A DNA stretch of 64,000 nt from NCBI GenBank assembly GCA_048267245.1, contig JBLWXV010000001.1, positions 62,001 through 126,000 of the forward strand, given 5' to 3'. The DNA comes from JBLWXV01 sp048267245 (lineage in GTDB: Bacteria > Bdellovibrionota > Bacteriovoracia > Bacteriovoracales > Bacteriovoracaceae). This document shows, piece after piece, positions 24,312-33,800 of the stretch (its first letter is position 1; each line of letters starts with the position of its first letter). The notes beneath the pieces were generated by a model, which was given only the letters and a program-made list of their open reading frames with translations, did no database searches and had not been told where the DNA came from. The translations under genes and the position numbers were made by a program.

Positions 24312-26885
24312 CTAACCCACTGAAATTTCGTTTAATCCAAGGCCGCGAAGCAGGGGATTCTGATCAATTGTGACCACAATATGACCGCTCTCGCTGAGGG
24401 CGTAGATCATCTCCATCACACCAGGGAGCTCATGTTCAGAGAGGCCCACACTCACATTCTTAAGCACTAGGAAACTCGGGCGCTGACTTGAGAGCAGTCC
24501 CTGAAGTAGTCTGATTCGCTGCTTTTCTCCCCCGGAGAGGCTCTCAAGCGTGCGATCGAGATTGAGATATTCTAAGCGCAACTTAGACACAAGATCGCGA
24601 ATCTTTCGAAGCTTTGGAGTAAGCTTCATATGAGCAAAGAGCTGATCAAGGGGCAAATTTACTGCTTCATGATAGCTAAAAGATCCGTCGCTAATCGTTG
24701 CAATAAATGGTCTGAGCTTCATCCCCTGACATTCATCACAGGTCATCTCAATAGATTCAAGAAAGCTCATATCAATACTAACTTTCCCCTTTCCATCACA
24801 ACGCGGACATTTTCCAAGCTCACTATTAGCAGAGAAGTGACCATCACTTAGACCTAGATCCTTAGAGACCTTAAGCGAGCTGTAGTGCTTTCGAAGATAG
24901 GGACTAATTCCTAGATACGTCCCCACACTTGAGCGCGAAGTAAATTTCTGAAATGCAGGAGCATAAATATCCACTCCCTCCACCTGAGGAGGAATATTCA
25001 TCGAGCTAATTTCTGCGCCAGGACCAGTAAGCCATTCACCAGTAATTTTTTTGTTTAAGTGATTGGCAATTCCCTCTATGAAGTAACTCGTCTTTCCCCC
25101 ACCACTGGGGCCAAAAACTAGATTCGGGATATTCTGTGCGACCCTGATATCAACTTTTGGAAGTTCTCGAACCCTTATTCCTTTTGCCGTAAAAAATTTA
25201 GGCTTTTGCTTAGTGTGAAACTTTGGCAACTCGCCAGATCGATGGGCCTCATGAGTCTTAAGATACTTTTCGTACTTACCCTGAAAAATAATCTCTCCGC
25301 CTCGCTCACCTGCCGCTGGCCCCATTTCAATATAGAAGTCAGCTCTCTTCTTAATATGGGCCGAGTGATCCACGATAACGATAGTATTGCCCTGCTCTTT
25401 GAGTTTTTCGATTCCCTTCCAAAGAGCGTCCATCTCAGTTTTCCCAAGCCCCACTGTCGGCTCATCAAAGACAAAGAGCGAACCAGAACCTTCGTAAGAG
25501 AGATACTTTGTGAGAAGAAGCCTCTGATACTCGCCGGGTGAAACTGTCTTAACTTTGCGAAGTAGGTTTAAATGGCCAAGACCTATATTTATGCCCCACT
25601 CACACAAAGAAGTCAGAGAGCTCACAATTTCATAATCCGCTGGGAACATTGGATTTTTAATAATAGCGAGTAACTCTTTTAAACTCATTCTCTGAAAGTC
25701 CCCAATGTGGAGAAACTGGTCTAAGTAATCAATTGCAAGGGACTTTGCTCTCTGTGAAGTACGATCCCCCAAACACTCTGGACAGAGAACTTCGCACTGG
25801 AGACCACGCAAGAAAATGCGAACATTTGCCTTATAGCGCTTTGACTCTAGATAGGAAAAGAGATCATTAAAGCCTGGATAGCGCCCGCTCTCTTCATAGA
25901 GAAAGTTCCATATTTCAGAACCATGCTGATTAAAGGGAATATCAAGATCAAAACCATGCTTTGCTGCTTCTTTGAGCATCGGAGAATAAAGATGTTCAAA
26001 GCGTTTGTACTTGAGAAAACTAACAGCGCCCTCTTTCAAGCTGAGCGTATCGTTCTTCACTAGTTTTGCACGGTCGTACTCGAGAATCATCCCATGCCCT
26101 TCACAACGAGGACAGGCCCCGGAGGCATTGAGTGCGGAGAGCTGGTAGCTAGAGAGAATCTTCACTTTTTGATGAAAGTCACCCTTTGGACAGCTCCATT
26201 CCTTTGAACGGGTAATCACACTCATGCGCTTGGTACCAGTATGATACAAATAGGCATTCCCACTAAAGTGCACAGGGATGCGCTCGTCTAGCTTTTGGCG
26301 CTCAAATTTCTTTGTTCGATAAACTTCCCAGTAGAGATCACTTGGCTCAAAATCGTGCAACCCACTTGAAGCCTCACTCATAGTTCTGGCCGGAAATGAA
26401 TTCTCTCCAAAGAGCTCGCGGTAGTCATCGGCCAGCAAGAATATATGAAAAACCCCTTCCCCCTGCTCTACCTCAGTCTCTTCGTAGTTAAATTTAAGGG
26501 GAATTTTGTGGTGGGGACAAATGGAGACACCCATCTCAAAGATCAACTTCTCCAATTTTTCAGATAGTCCAACGAGATCAGCAACAGTCTGCCTTGATCC
26601 GACCACTGGATTGTTTTGAGGCAATACCCACACCGGTAGAACTGGAGAGAGTTCATCGACATCAATCGTCCCAGGAATGTCCCAGAAAAATTTTATATCG
26701 TTTGGAAGAGAGTTTAAAAATCTTCTGCGCGATTCAGTCATGAGTGTGTGAAACGCGAGACTAGACTTGCCTGAACCTGATGGCCCACCAATACAGGTAA
26801 TTTCTTTGAGGGGAAGATCGAGATCGATATTTTTTAAGTTATGAGTGCGCACGCCACGCATGCGAATAGCTTTATCTTTAATCAT
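24312..26885 (-). CDS. UvrA-like ABC ATPase paralogue with one degenerate site
   Basis: An 857-residue UvrA-family protein, shorter than repair UvrA (about 940). The first ATPase half has Walker A GPSGSGKSS (K40), a weakened signature VSPGEYQR (about 447) and an intact Walker B FVFDEPTVGL (about 474). The second half has Walker A GPSGGGKTS (about 591), an intact signature LSGGEKQR (about 781), but the Walker B reads FLVLKNVSVGL, with no Asp or Glu, and the switch His is missing (TIDQN). Zinc motifs CPRC, CPEC, CPRCDGKG and CDEC are present. It probably binds DNA or acts in a special repair or resistance role. It is not the main UvrA. Upstream lie the ribosomal protein genes with a terminator in between. 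Confidence 0.85.
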   Translation of the reverse strand: MIKDKAIRMRGVRTHNLKNIDLDLPLKEITCIGGPSGSGKSSLAFHTLMTESRRRFLNSLPNDIKFFWDIPGTIDVDELSPVLPVWVLPQNNPVVGSRQTVADLVGLSEKLEKLIFEMGVSICPHHKIPLKFNYEETEVEQGEGVFHIFLLADDYRELFGENSFPARTMSEASSGLHDFEPSDLYWEVYRTKKFERQKLDERIPVHFSGNAYLYHTGTKRMSVITRSKEWSCPKGDFHQKVKILSSYQLSALNASGACPRCEGHGMILEYDRAKLVKNDTLSLKEGAVSFLKYKRFEHLYSPMLKEAAKHGFDLDIPFNQHGSEIWNFLYEESGRYPGFNDLFSYLESKRYKANVRIFLRGLQCEVLCPECLGDRTSQRAKSLAIDYLDQFLHIGDFQRMSLKELLAIIKNPMFPADYEIVSSLTSLCEWGINIGLGHLNLLRKVKTVSPGEYQRLLLTKYLSYEGSGSLFVFDEPTVGLGKTEMDALWKGIEKLKEQGNTIVIVDHSAHIKKRADFYIEMGPAAGERGGEIIFQGKYEKYLKTHEAHRSGELPKFHTKQKPKFFTAKGIRVRELPKVDIRVAQNIPNLVFGPSGGGKTSYFIEGIANHLNKKITGEWLTGPGAEISSMNIPPQVEGVDIYAPAFQKFTSRSSVGTYLGISPYLRKHYSSLKVSKDLGLSDGHFSANSELGKCPRCDGKGKVSIDMSFLESIEMTCDECQGMKLRPFIATISDGSFSYHEAVNLPLDQLFAHMKLTPKLRKIRDLVSKLRLEYLNLDRTLESLSGGEKQRIRLLQGLLSSQRPSFLVLKNVSVGLSEHELPGVMEMIYALSESGHIVVTIDQNPLLRGLGLNEISVG

Positions 26886-26921
26886 AGGATGAATCTAATT
26901 CTTGAAGAGCAAAGTAGAAAT

Positions 26922-26951
26922 AAAAAAGCCCACTCGAAAGTGGGCTTTTTA
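26922..26951. terminator. Intrinsic terminator after rpsI
   Basis: GCCCACT (26928-26934) and AGTGGGC (26939-26945) pair around CGAA, with A-runs before and T-runs after. On the minus strand it ends the rplM-rpsI transcript and separates it from the UvrA-like gene. Confidence 0.88.
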
Positions 26952-26975
26952 TTAAGACATTTTTTAGATCGCGGA

Positions 26976-27380
26976 TTAACGCTTAGAGAACTGGAATCTA
27001 GCGCGAGCGCCACGAAGACCAGCTTTCTTTCTTTCAACTTTACGTGGGTCACGTGTAAGGAACCCAGCAGCTTTAAGCTCAGGACGAAGAGTTGGGTCGA
27101 GCTTGATAAGAGCGCGAGCAATACCAAGTCTGATCGCACCAGCTTGACCAGTAGTTCCGCCACCAGCAACGTTGATTTTGATATCGTACTTATCAGCAAC
27201 TTTAAGAAGATTAAGTGGCTGGTTAACTACGTAACGGTTAGTACCTTTTGGGAAGTAGTCTTTAAGTTCTCTTTTGTTAACGACGATTTTGCCGTTACCG
27301 CCAGAAACGTAAACGCGGGCTACAGAAGTTTTTCTTCTGCCAACTGAATGTGTATCGTATGTTTTTCCTTTAACAGCCAT
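26976..27380 (-). CDS. rpsI: 30S ribosomal protein S9
   Basis: S9 lies at the head of the small subunit with its C-terminal tail reaching the P-site tRNA. The 134 residues show the conserved HSVGRRKTSVARVYV opening, the NVAGGGTTGQAGAIRLGIARAL core and the invariant basic tail ending RARFQFSKR. It lies 16 bases after rplM and is followed by a strong terminator. Confidence 0.98.
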   Translation of the reverse strand: MAVKGKTYDTHSVGRRKTSVARVYVSGGNGKIVVNKRELKDYFPKGTNRYVVNQPLNLLKVADKYDIKINVAGGGTTGQAGAIRLGIARALIKLDPTLRPELKAAGFLTRDPRKVERKKAGLRGARARFQFSKR

Positions 27381-27396
27381 TTCAACTTCCTCTTAA

Positions 27397-27834
27397 TTAG
27401 AACGTGTAAACTTCAGGGTTTTGAGCAGCGTGTGTGTGCTCAGATCCAATAAATACTTTTAGCTTTGTAAGCTGCTGACGACCAAGAGAGTTCTTAGGTA
27501 GCATCCCTTTTACAGCTTCCATAAGGATAAGTTCAGGGTGTTTCTCAAGTTGAACTTTAGCAGTTCTTTCTTTGATCCCACCAACGTATCCAGTGTGCCA
27601 GTAGTATTTTTTATCATCCCACTTTGAACCAGTAAATTTAACTTTATCTGCATTTACTACAACAACAAAGTCACCTGAATCAGTGTGTGGAGTGTATTGT
27701 GGATTTCTTTTTCCGCGAAGGAGGTCAGCAACCTCAGTAGCAAGACGGCCCACAACTTTATCTTGGGCATCGATCACGTACCACTTCTTTTGTGCTTCAG
27801 CTGGCTTTAAAACGAACGATTTTTGAGTGTACAT
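27397..27834 (-). CDS. rplM: 50S ribosomal protein L13
   Basis: L13 is an early assembly protein of the large subunit. The 145 residues contain WYVIDAQDKVVGRLATEVADLLRGK, the HTDSGDFVVVVNADKVKFTG strand and the GMLPKNSLGRQQLTKLKVFIG motif. It starts the rplM-rpsI operon, preceded by a good promoter and a leader of about 90 bases. In E. coli L13 controls its own operon through the leader; a similar site here cannot be confirmed. Confidence 0.98.
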   Translation of the reverse strand: MYTQKSFVLKPAEAQKKWYVIDAQDKVVGRLATEVADLLRGKRNPQYTPHTDSGDFVVVVNADKVKFTGSKWDDKKYYWHTGYVGGIKERTAKVQLEKHPELILMEAVKGMLPKNSLGRQQLTKLKVFIGSEHTHAAQNPEVYTF

Positions 27835-27924
27835 ACTATGATTCCTTCTTCAACTACAATATATCAAGGTCAGCCCCTGATAATTTCTCACGGCAGCAAA
27901 AACCTTATTGGCAAAGTGCCGTTC

Positions 27925-27954
27925 TTTATAAGGCCTAATTGGGCCCTTCGTCAA
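27925..27954 (-). promoter_or_regulatory. Sigma-70-like promoter of rplM-rpsI
   Basis: On the minus strand TTGACG (27954-27949), an 18-base spacer and TATAAA (27930-27925) lie in the gap between the tamA-like stop and rplM. A GGGCCC and two AGGCC-type short palindromes sit in the spacer. An inverted repeat ACGGCA/TGCCGT (27890-27895 and 27917-27922) lies at the expected start of transcription, where it could act as an operator. Confidence 0.65.
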
Positions 27955-27962
27955 GACGTCGT

Positions 27963-30887
27963 TTAGAAAAAGCCGATGGTCAAATGAAAGCGGCCAAATG
28001 ATTCTCGTTTATCTTGATCGTAGGTGTTGCGATGTAGTTTAACGCCGTAGTCAAAATCGAGCGAGCCGACAGGCGTCACAAGTTTTAAACTTGTCCCCAT
28101 TGAAGTTCTTAGGGACAAGGGGCTGAAATGTTTACGGAAGACGCGCCCGGCATCAAAGAAAACCCCAATCACCACGTTCTCGTCGACCTGGTAGCGAGGC
28201 TCTAGCTTGATATTGGCAAAATAGGCGGTCTCATCGATGATCACATCGCCAATATCCACATCCTCATCCTCTAAACGGTTGATTTCATTATCGGCATAGC
28301 CCCTTACGAGGTCTATTCCATCGAGCCTAAAAACTTTTAGCGATGGGATGTAGCCCTTTCGCTCGGGGCGACCATTGCTATCTCTTATAATGTTGCCATT
28401 CGCATCTCGCTTGAGATCATCGGCAAAGTTTTTTTGATAGCCCCACGAAATTGAGCTCGCGATATACCAGTCGCGATTGATAGGTATGTAAAATCTATTG
28501 CGTTGAATGAGCTTAGAGAAATTAATAGTGATGTCCTCATTGGACATCGATCCAAAAGCAGGGTTGGCAAACTCCCAACTCAAACTAAATAAGGCCCCAC
28601 TTCGAGGGTTGGTTGGGTTGTCTCGCAAATCATAGGAAATTGAAGGCGTGAGGCCACCGATAGTGAAATTGTCATCATCTTTAACTTCAGTGGCGTCGAA
28701 TTGGTCGATATGTTCAAATTGATAACGTAAACCTGCACTCCATCTCTTACTGAAATTGTAACTTAGTTGTGGAGCGACTCTCGAAATATAAGCATCAAAG
28801 CCATAGAAGCGCTTGAGTTGAAAGGAAGTTGAGACGTCGAAAGTGAGGCCATTAGAAAAAACCCCCTCCCACACATAGGGAATTCTGTAATTAACCTTCG
28901 CCTCATATTCTAAAAGATCCTTACCCTCTTGCCTGCGCCTCTCGTCAAAGCTGCTGTGATTTAGACGATAGTTGCCCTCGGCCCTAGCAGTTAGAGAGTG
29001 ATCTCTCCCAAAAATATTATTCTTAGTAATTCCTGCTCCAAGCTTGAGACCTAAGTCTGTACGATAGCCCGGAGCAATCTCTAATATGCCGTAGTCTCGC
29101 TCTTTCACCTGAATGAGAAGGTTTGCGATGTAGCGACCATCCTGCTTGGCCCGTGAGCGATTGAGAACGTAGGTTTGAACGCGTACATCTGAAAAAAGCC
29201 CAAGCACAGTGAGACGATCTCTCATCGATTGAAGGAGCTCAGGTGTAACAACTTCTCCTGAAGCAATCTTAGTTTCGCGCAAAATAACGTTAGACTTTGT
29301 CGTTCTATTTCCAGTTACGAGAATTGAATCTAGGTAAACTTTTTCCTCTGTCACAAAGGGAATTGTCAGCACTGCCTCAGTAAAATTTGAAGAGTAATTT
29401 AAAAGATCTCTCTCATTTTTCACATTCACTCGAGCAAAGAGATAACCCTGCTCCCTCACGATTGAAAGAGCATTATTGATATCACTATCCATTGTGAGAA
29501 GATCTAGAGGTGTTCCTGGTTTGTTAGTTAGTTGACTTAGCACCTTTTGAGTTAACTCTTCATCCAGACCGCTAACTTCAATGGCCGTTAGCATGACCTG
29601 TTGCTTTTCATTCACACGAACTTCGATGTCATAGCGCTCAGTCTTAGCATTGTAGATAGCTTCAACTGAAGGAATATCAATAAAGAGAAAACCCTGAGCT
29701 AGATACTTCTCTTTAACAACTTCCTTAAACTTCTCAAAATATTCTTTATCTAAGAAGTTACTCTTAATCAGATTTGTTCCCTCTTTATAGAAGGTTTGCT
29801 TAAGCTCTTCGTCGGTGAAGAGATCATTGCCACTAAATGAAACGGTTCCGATCTCAGCTTTCTTACCTTCGTGGATATCGACATAGAAATTTATGTAGGG
29901 AATCCCATTCTTGGTTTGCCCTGTAACCTTTCTAATCTCTACTTTTGCATCGAGGTAAGCTTTCTGCGTGTAGAGGTTCTTAAAGAGGGCCTGATATGCG
30001 GCCAAGTCATGAGGGTTGAATCCTTGTTTGGCCGAGCTCTGAACGGCTTGCTTAAACTCAAGACGCTTGACACTATTGTTGCCATGAAAGGCGAAGCGGC
30101 GAGAGAGACCCGTTTCCATTTTAAAACCAAGATGAACTTCACGATCAGAAATTTCATCAACTTTGGCGATTTCAATCTTGCTATCAAAGAATCCGTTCTC
30201 GATGAATTCCTGGTTTAGTTCATCGATAAGTAATCTTGCTTGAACTCTGTCCCAGATTGTATCTTCAAGTGACCTAAGGCGCTTTAGTCTTTCTTCTCCT
30301 AGAGCATCTAACTCACCTACGACATAGACTTTTTTAATTAATTGAGTTTCGCCAACTTTGACTCGAAAAACATAATTAATGAAACCTGTCTTAGTCTTTG
30401 TTCGCTCACATTGAACTTCACTAGAGCTATAGCCTCTATTTTCAAGAGTTTCTTTTAGAGCGCTCTCTCCTGCTTGGCAATTGCCTAGATTGTCAAAATC
30501 ACCTGCGAGAAAGGGAAGAGATCGTTCAAGCTGTAGTTCTTTCACATCAGCGGCGGCATAAATAAAGACTTCGCCGATGGATTGTTTTAGCGCGATAGTT
30601 GCATTGATTTGAGTTACTTTACCGAGCGATTCCTCAAGTTCATACTTGAGATACTCAAGCCGCTCATCTTGCAAAAGAAAGCGGAATGACTCTTGAATGG
30701 ATGCGACACTAGGATCTCTAGTAAGAGAATCATTGAGAATTTTAATATAAATACTGCAATCATCTCCGATACACTCAACTTTGAGGGCCGAGGAAGCCTT
30801 CTCTGTCAATGACACAGCTTCGCCCTCCTCGGCAAAACCGTGAATCGCTAAGATTGAAAATAAGATGATAAGAAGCAGTTTTTTCAC
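27963..30887 (-). CDS. Omp85-family outer-membrane protein (TamA/BamA-like)
   Basis: A 974-residue outer-membrane assembly protein. Signal peptide at residues 1-19; then a Cys-containing N-terminal region and about five or six POTRA domains up to residue about 600 (for example, around KAEIGTVSFSGNDLFTDEEL and KVYLDSILVTGNRTTKSNVIL); then a 16-strand barrel with the conserved VRGY motif (DLVRGYADNEIN) and a C-terminal beta-signal ending in Phe. It is longer than E. coli BamA (810) or TamA (577, three POTRAs). It is encoded directly after tamB with a four-base GTGA overlap, so TamA function with that TamB is likelier than being the general BamA. Start codon GTG. Confidence 0.88.
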   Translation of the reverse strand: MKKLLLIILFSILAIHGFAEEGEAVSLTEKASSALKVECIGDDCSIYIKILNDSLTRDPSVASIQESFRFLLQDERLEYLKYELEESLGKVTQINATIALKQSIGEVFIYAAADVKELQLERSLPFLAGDFDNLGNCQAGESALKETLENRGYSSSEVQCERTKTKTGFINYVFRVKVGETQLIKKVYVVGELDALGEERLKRLRSLEDTIWDRVQARLLIDELNQEFIENGFFDSKIEIAKVDEISDREVHLGFKMETGLSRRFAFHGNNSVKRLEFKQAVQSSAKQGFNPHDLAAYQALFKNLYTQKAYLDAKVEIRKVTGQTKNGIPYINFYVDIHEGKKAEIGTVSFSGNDLFTDEELKQTFYKEGTNLIKSNFLDKEYFEKFKEVVKEKYLAQGFLFIDIPSVEAIYNAKTERYDIEVRVNEKQQVMLTAIEVSGLDEELTQKVLSQLTNKPGTPLDLLTMDSDINNALSIVREQGYLFARVNVKNERDLLNYSSNFTEAVLTIPFVTEEKVYLDSILVTGNRTTKSNVILRETKIASGEVVTPELLQSMRDRLTVLGLFSDVRVQTYVLNRSRAKQDGRYIANLLIQVKERDYGILEIAPGYRTDLGLKLGAGITKNNIFGRDHSLTARAEGNYRLNHSSFDERRRQEGKDLLEYEAKVNYRIPYVWEGVFSNGLTFDVSTSFQLKRFYGFDAYISRVAPQLSYNFSKRWSAGLRYQFEHIDQFDATEVKDDDNFTIGGLTPSISYDLRDNPTNPRSGALFSLSWEFANPAFGSMSNEDITINFSKLIQRNRFYIPINRDWYIASSISWGYQKNFADDLKRDANGNIIRDSNGRPERKGYIPSLKVFRLDGIDLVRGYADNEINRLEDEDVDIGDVIIDETAYFANIKLEPRYQVDENVVIGVFFDAGRVFRKHFSPLSLRTSMGTSLKLVTPVGSLDFDYGVKLHRNTYDQDKRESFGRFHLTIGFF

Positions 30888-33800
30888 TTAAATGTTTTTC
30901 TAAATTTTAAGTCGAACCCAAATGAGTTCTCTGTTTGTGTTGTCTCTTCAACCGTTGACTTAATTTCGTACACGCCCTCAAGAGACCAGTTATTATCCAA
31001 GCTATAATTTACGTTCATTTCTTGCTTTTCGTCGAGGTTACCACCAACAGTAGAAGATAGCGAGATATCCACCTTTTCACTCACTTTCTTTTCGATCTTA
31101 ACTTTTGTGGCACTTCTCACTTGTGACGTTGCACCAGAACTCACGGCAGCCTTTCCGCTCAGAAGATTGTCGCTATCTTGAGTAAACTCTGGCGTCACAC
31201 TCAAGCGCACACCAAGGCTGTTCTTGAGCTCCTCATTAATTCTAAATTGATCAACAAGAAAACTACCAACTCCATATATTGTGGTCGACTGACGATCTTT
31301 ATCGGAGAGGCCCTCACTCACATCTGAGGTCACACCCACAGTTAAGAGTGAGATAATATCCTCAGGTGAAAGTGCCGGTTCTGAACTAAATGAGATATTG
31401 AGATTGTTTGTACTTCCAAGAAGCTCCATCCGAATTCGGTAATCTTTCACAGTTGTATTTGCTATAAACCTCAAATCTGGTGGCTGCCTTGAGTCACCAT
31501 CAATGCGAACAACACCTTCCTCTACGATAAATTCTTGTCCTTTAAAAAGAATTTTACTCTGGCCTGGAAGTACTCTAATTACACCTTGAACATTTGGACT
31601 TGTAAGTGCCCCAGTCAGGTTTGCTCCACCCGTCAAATAAATATCACTTAAGTTATTGCGAACTGCCACGTAGCGCACGACATCCACGCGAACATCTTGT
31701 TGAATCAAGCGATCGGCACTCAATTCAACTTTCAACGGCAAGTACTTTCCATAACTACTTTCGCGTTTAAACATTGAGATAATCTCTGCAAGAGTTTCTG
31801 CAAATTCACCATACTCTACCCGCACTCTAGATCTAAGAATATACGGAGGCTCTTGACCTGAGAGCGATCCCTCAGCATCAGCAATGACATAGCTGTTTTT
31901 TAGAAAGCCAACTCTTGTATTTCTAATGTCATAATTTATATTCACCAGTGGGTAGGGCACGGCGAAGATCACCGAGCCCTCTGCCTTAACAACACCTTCC
32001 CCATAATTTGCAGTCAGCTTATTAATCGTCACCCTGTCACTATCGATAGAGATATCGGCATTGCCCTGAGAGAGTGTTCCGGGAACCCCATCAATTGAAA
32101 AACCAAGATCTTCGGTGTTAATTTTCCCAGAAAAATCAAGGTTACCAGTTCCCACTCTTCGAAGCACACCTGATGATCTAAGCTTTCCAACGGGTCTTAG
32201 AATTTTTGGAGTGATAAGACCCAAGATGAGGGCGTCAACCTCCCCTCTATGCCTAATAAAGAGTCGGTCATTGATCTTTCCACGCCCATGCAATCTCGTC
32301 TGTGCAAGATCACCACTTAACTCCAGCACATCATCAGAGACCACTCCATCTTTAATACTAAAGACGTTGCGCCCCTCTACAATTGAAGCTTTCTTTCCAC
32401 TAATTTCGACATTGAATTTATCAATCTGAGCTAAGAGATTAAACGAATTGGGTCTATTGATATTGAAATGACCGTTAACACTCGCTTTAATTTGACCAGA
32501 GAGAGTGTTACTTAAAAGGTTATGCTCTGACAAAAGAGCAAAGCCTCTTCTGACATCTTCATCATTAACCTTTATATTAAATCTCGCGTCTCCAGATTTA
32601 TAGTTGTACAGCCCTTCACCCGAGAGAGTTTCTCCAAGTACCTTAAGGCCAACTTTAGCTGTGTTTCCACGAGTTAAAACGGTAAGGCTTGAATTTGAAA
32701 TGGATCGGTTTCCAATCTTAGAGTTCTTTAACTCCATACTATTAATCGAATCAAAGTCGCTAAGAAGTCCTGAGCCAAAAAAGCTTCCTTCAACCACACC
32801 ATCAAGAGTCATTTTAGACATGCGATAGAAGCGAAAGTCAGAGAGTCTAAATCCTCCTAACTTAAAATCGTATTCAAGATAGCCCGTCTTTTGATTGAGC
32901 GTATAAACCCCGGCAACTTTACCTCGGGCCTTGCTCACGACTAGGTCCTCTATAGAGATTTTTTCACTTCCAATCTCAAAGCGTCCCACGGCCCTACCAA
33001 ACTCTTCACCATAGTAGGCCAAATCGCTAGCAGATACTTCCCCTTGAACTCTTACATCTTCATTATCGTCGAGATCAACTCTCACTCTAGTTGAAAAGCT
33101 AGCGTCGAAGTCATCGGGTGAGGGAATGTCTTTCATTAAATCACCAAGGGCAGTTTTCAAGTCGAAATAACTCCCCTTTTCAACATTTACCCTGAGGTCG
33201 AGTCTTGAGCGATTTTCAAATGAAAAACTGCCGCGCCCTTGATACTTAGTATCTCCAACTTGACCTTGCGCTGAGCGAATATAGAGTTTTTGATTTCCAA
33301 GATCGAGTCGCAATTGAGAATTCAATTTCCCGAGATTGAGTCCAAAGCCTCGCTGCTTGTCAAACTCACCCTTAACGTCGAAGTAAACATCCTTGCCACT
33401 TCCATATATCTTGATCCCCATTCGACCTTCGCCATGGATGGCCTGTCCTACAATAGGTCCGAGATCATCTAAGTTTAAATTCTTACTCTCGCCTTCAAAT
33501 TTAATATCTGAGCCTCTGATTTCACCATCAGCTTTAATTAGGCTTCCTTTTTCACCTTCTATGAGGGCGTTTATAAGAACACTTGGACCTACGATATTAA
33601 CACTCAATGCTCTTGCAGAGAGGGGTGGGGTTTTCAGAATGTATGTATCGCCATCGACGAGATTCACACCTTCTACGCGCACTCCTGGCGAAGCTTTAAT
33701 ATAGACATTCTCTTCAGAGTCTAGGCTCACAGTTGCCTCGCCAGAGAGCCTGGCCTTAAAGATATCTAAGTCCTCTCTAATGAAATAGAGAATATCATTG

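Noticed and set aside
27890..27922. L13 autoregulatory leader hairpin before rplM
   Set aside because: The 5' arm would lie at or before the predicted transcription start, so the RNA would lack part of the stem; a DNA operator is as likely.
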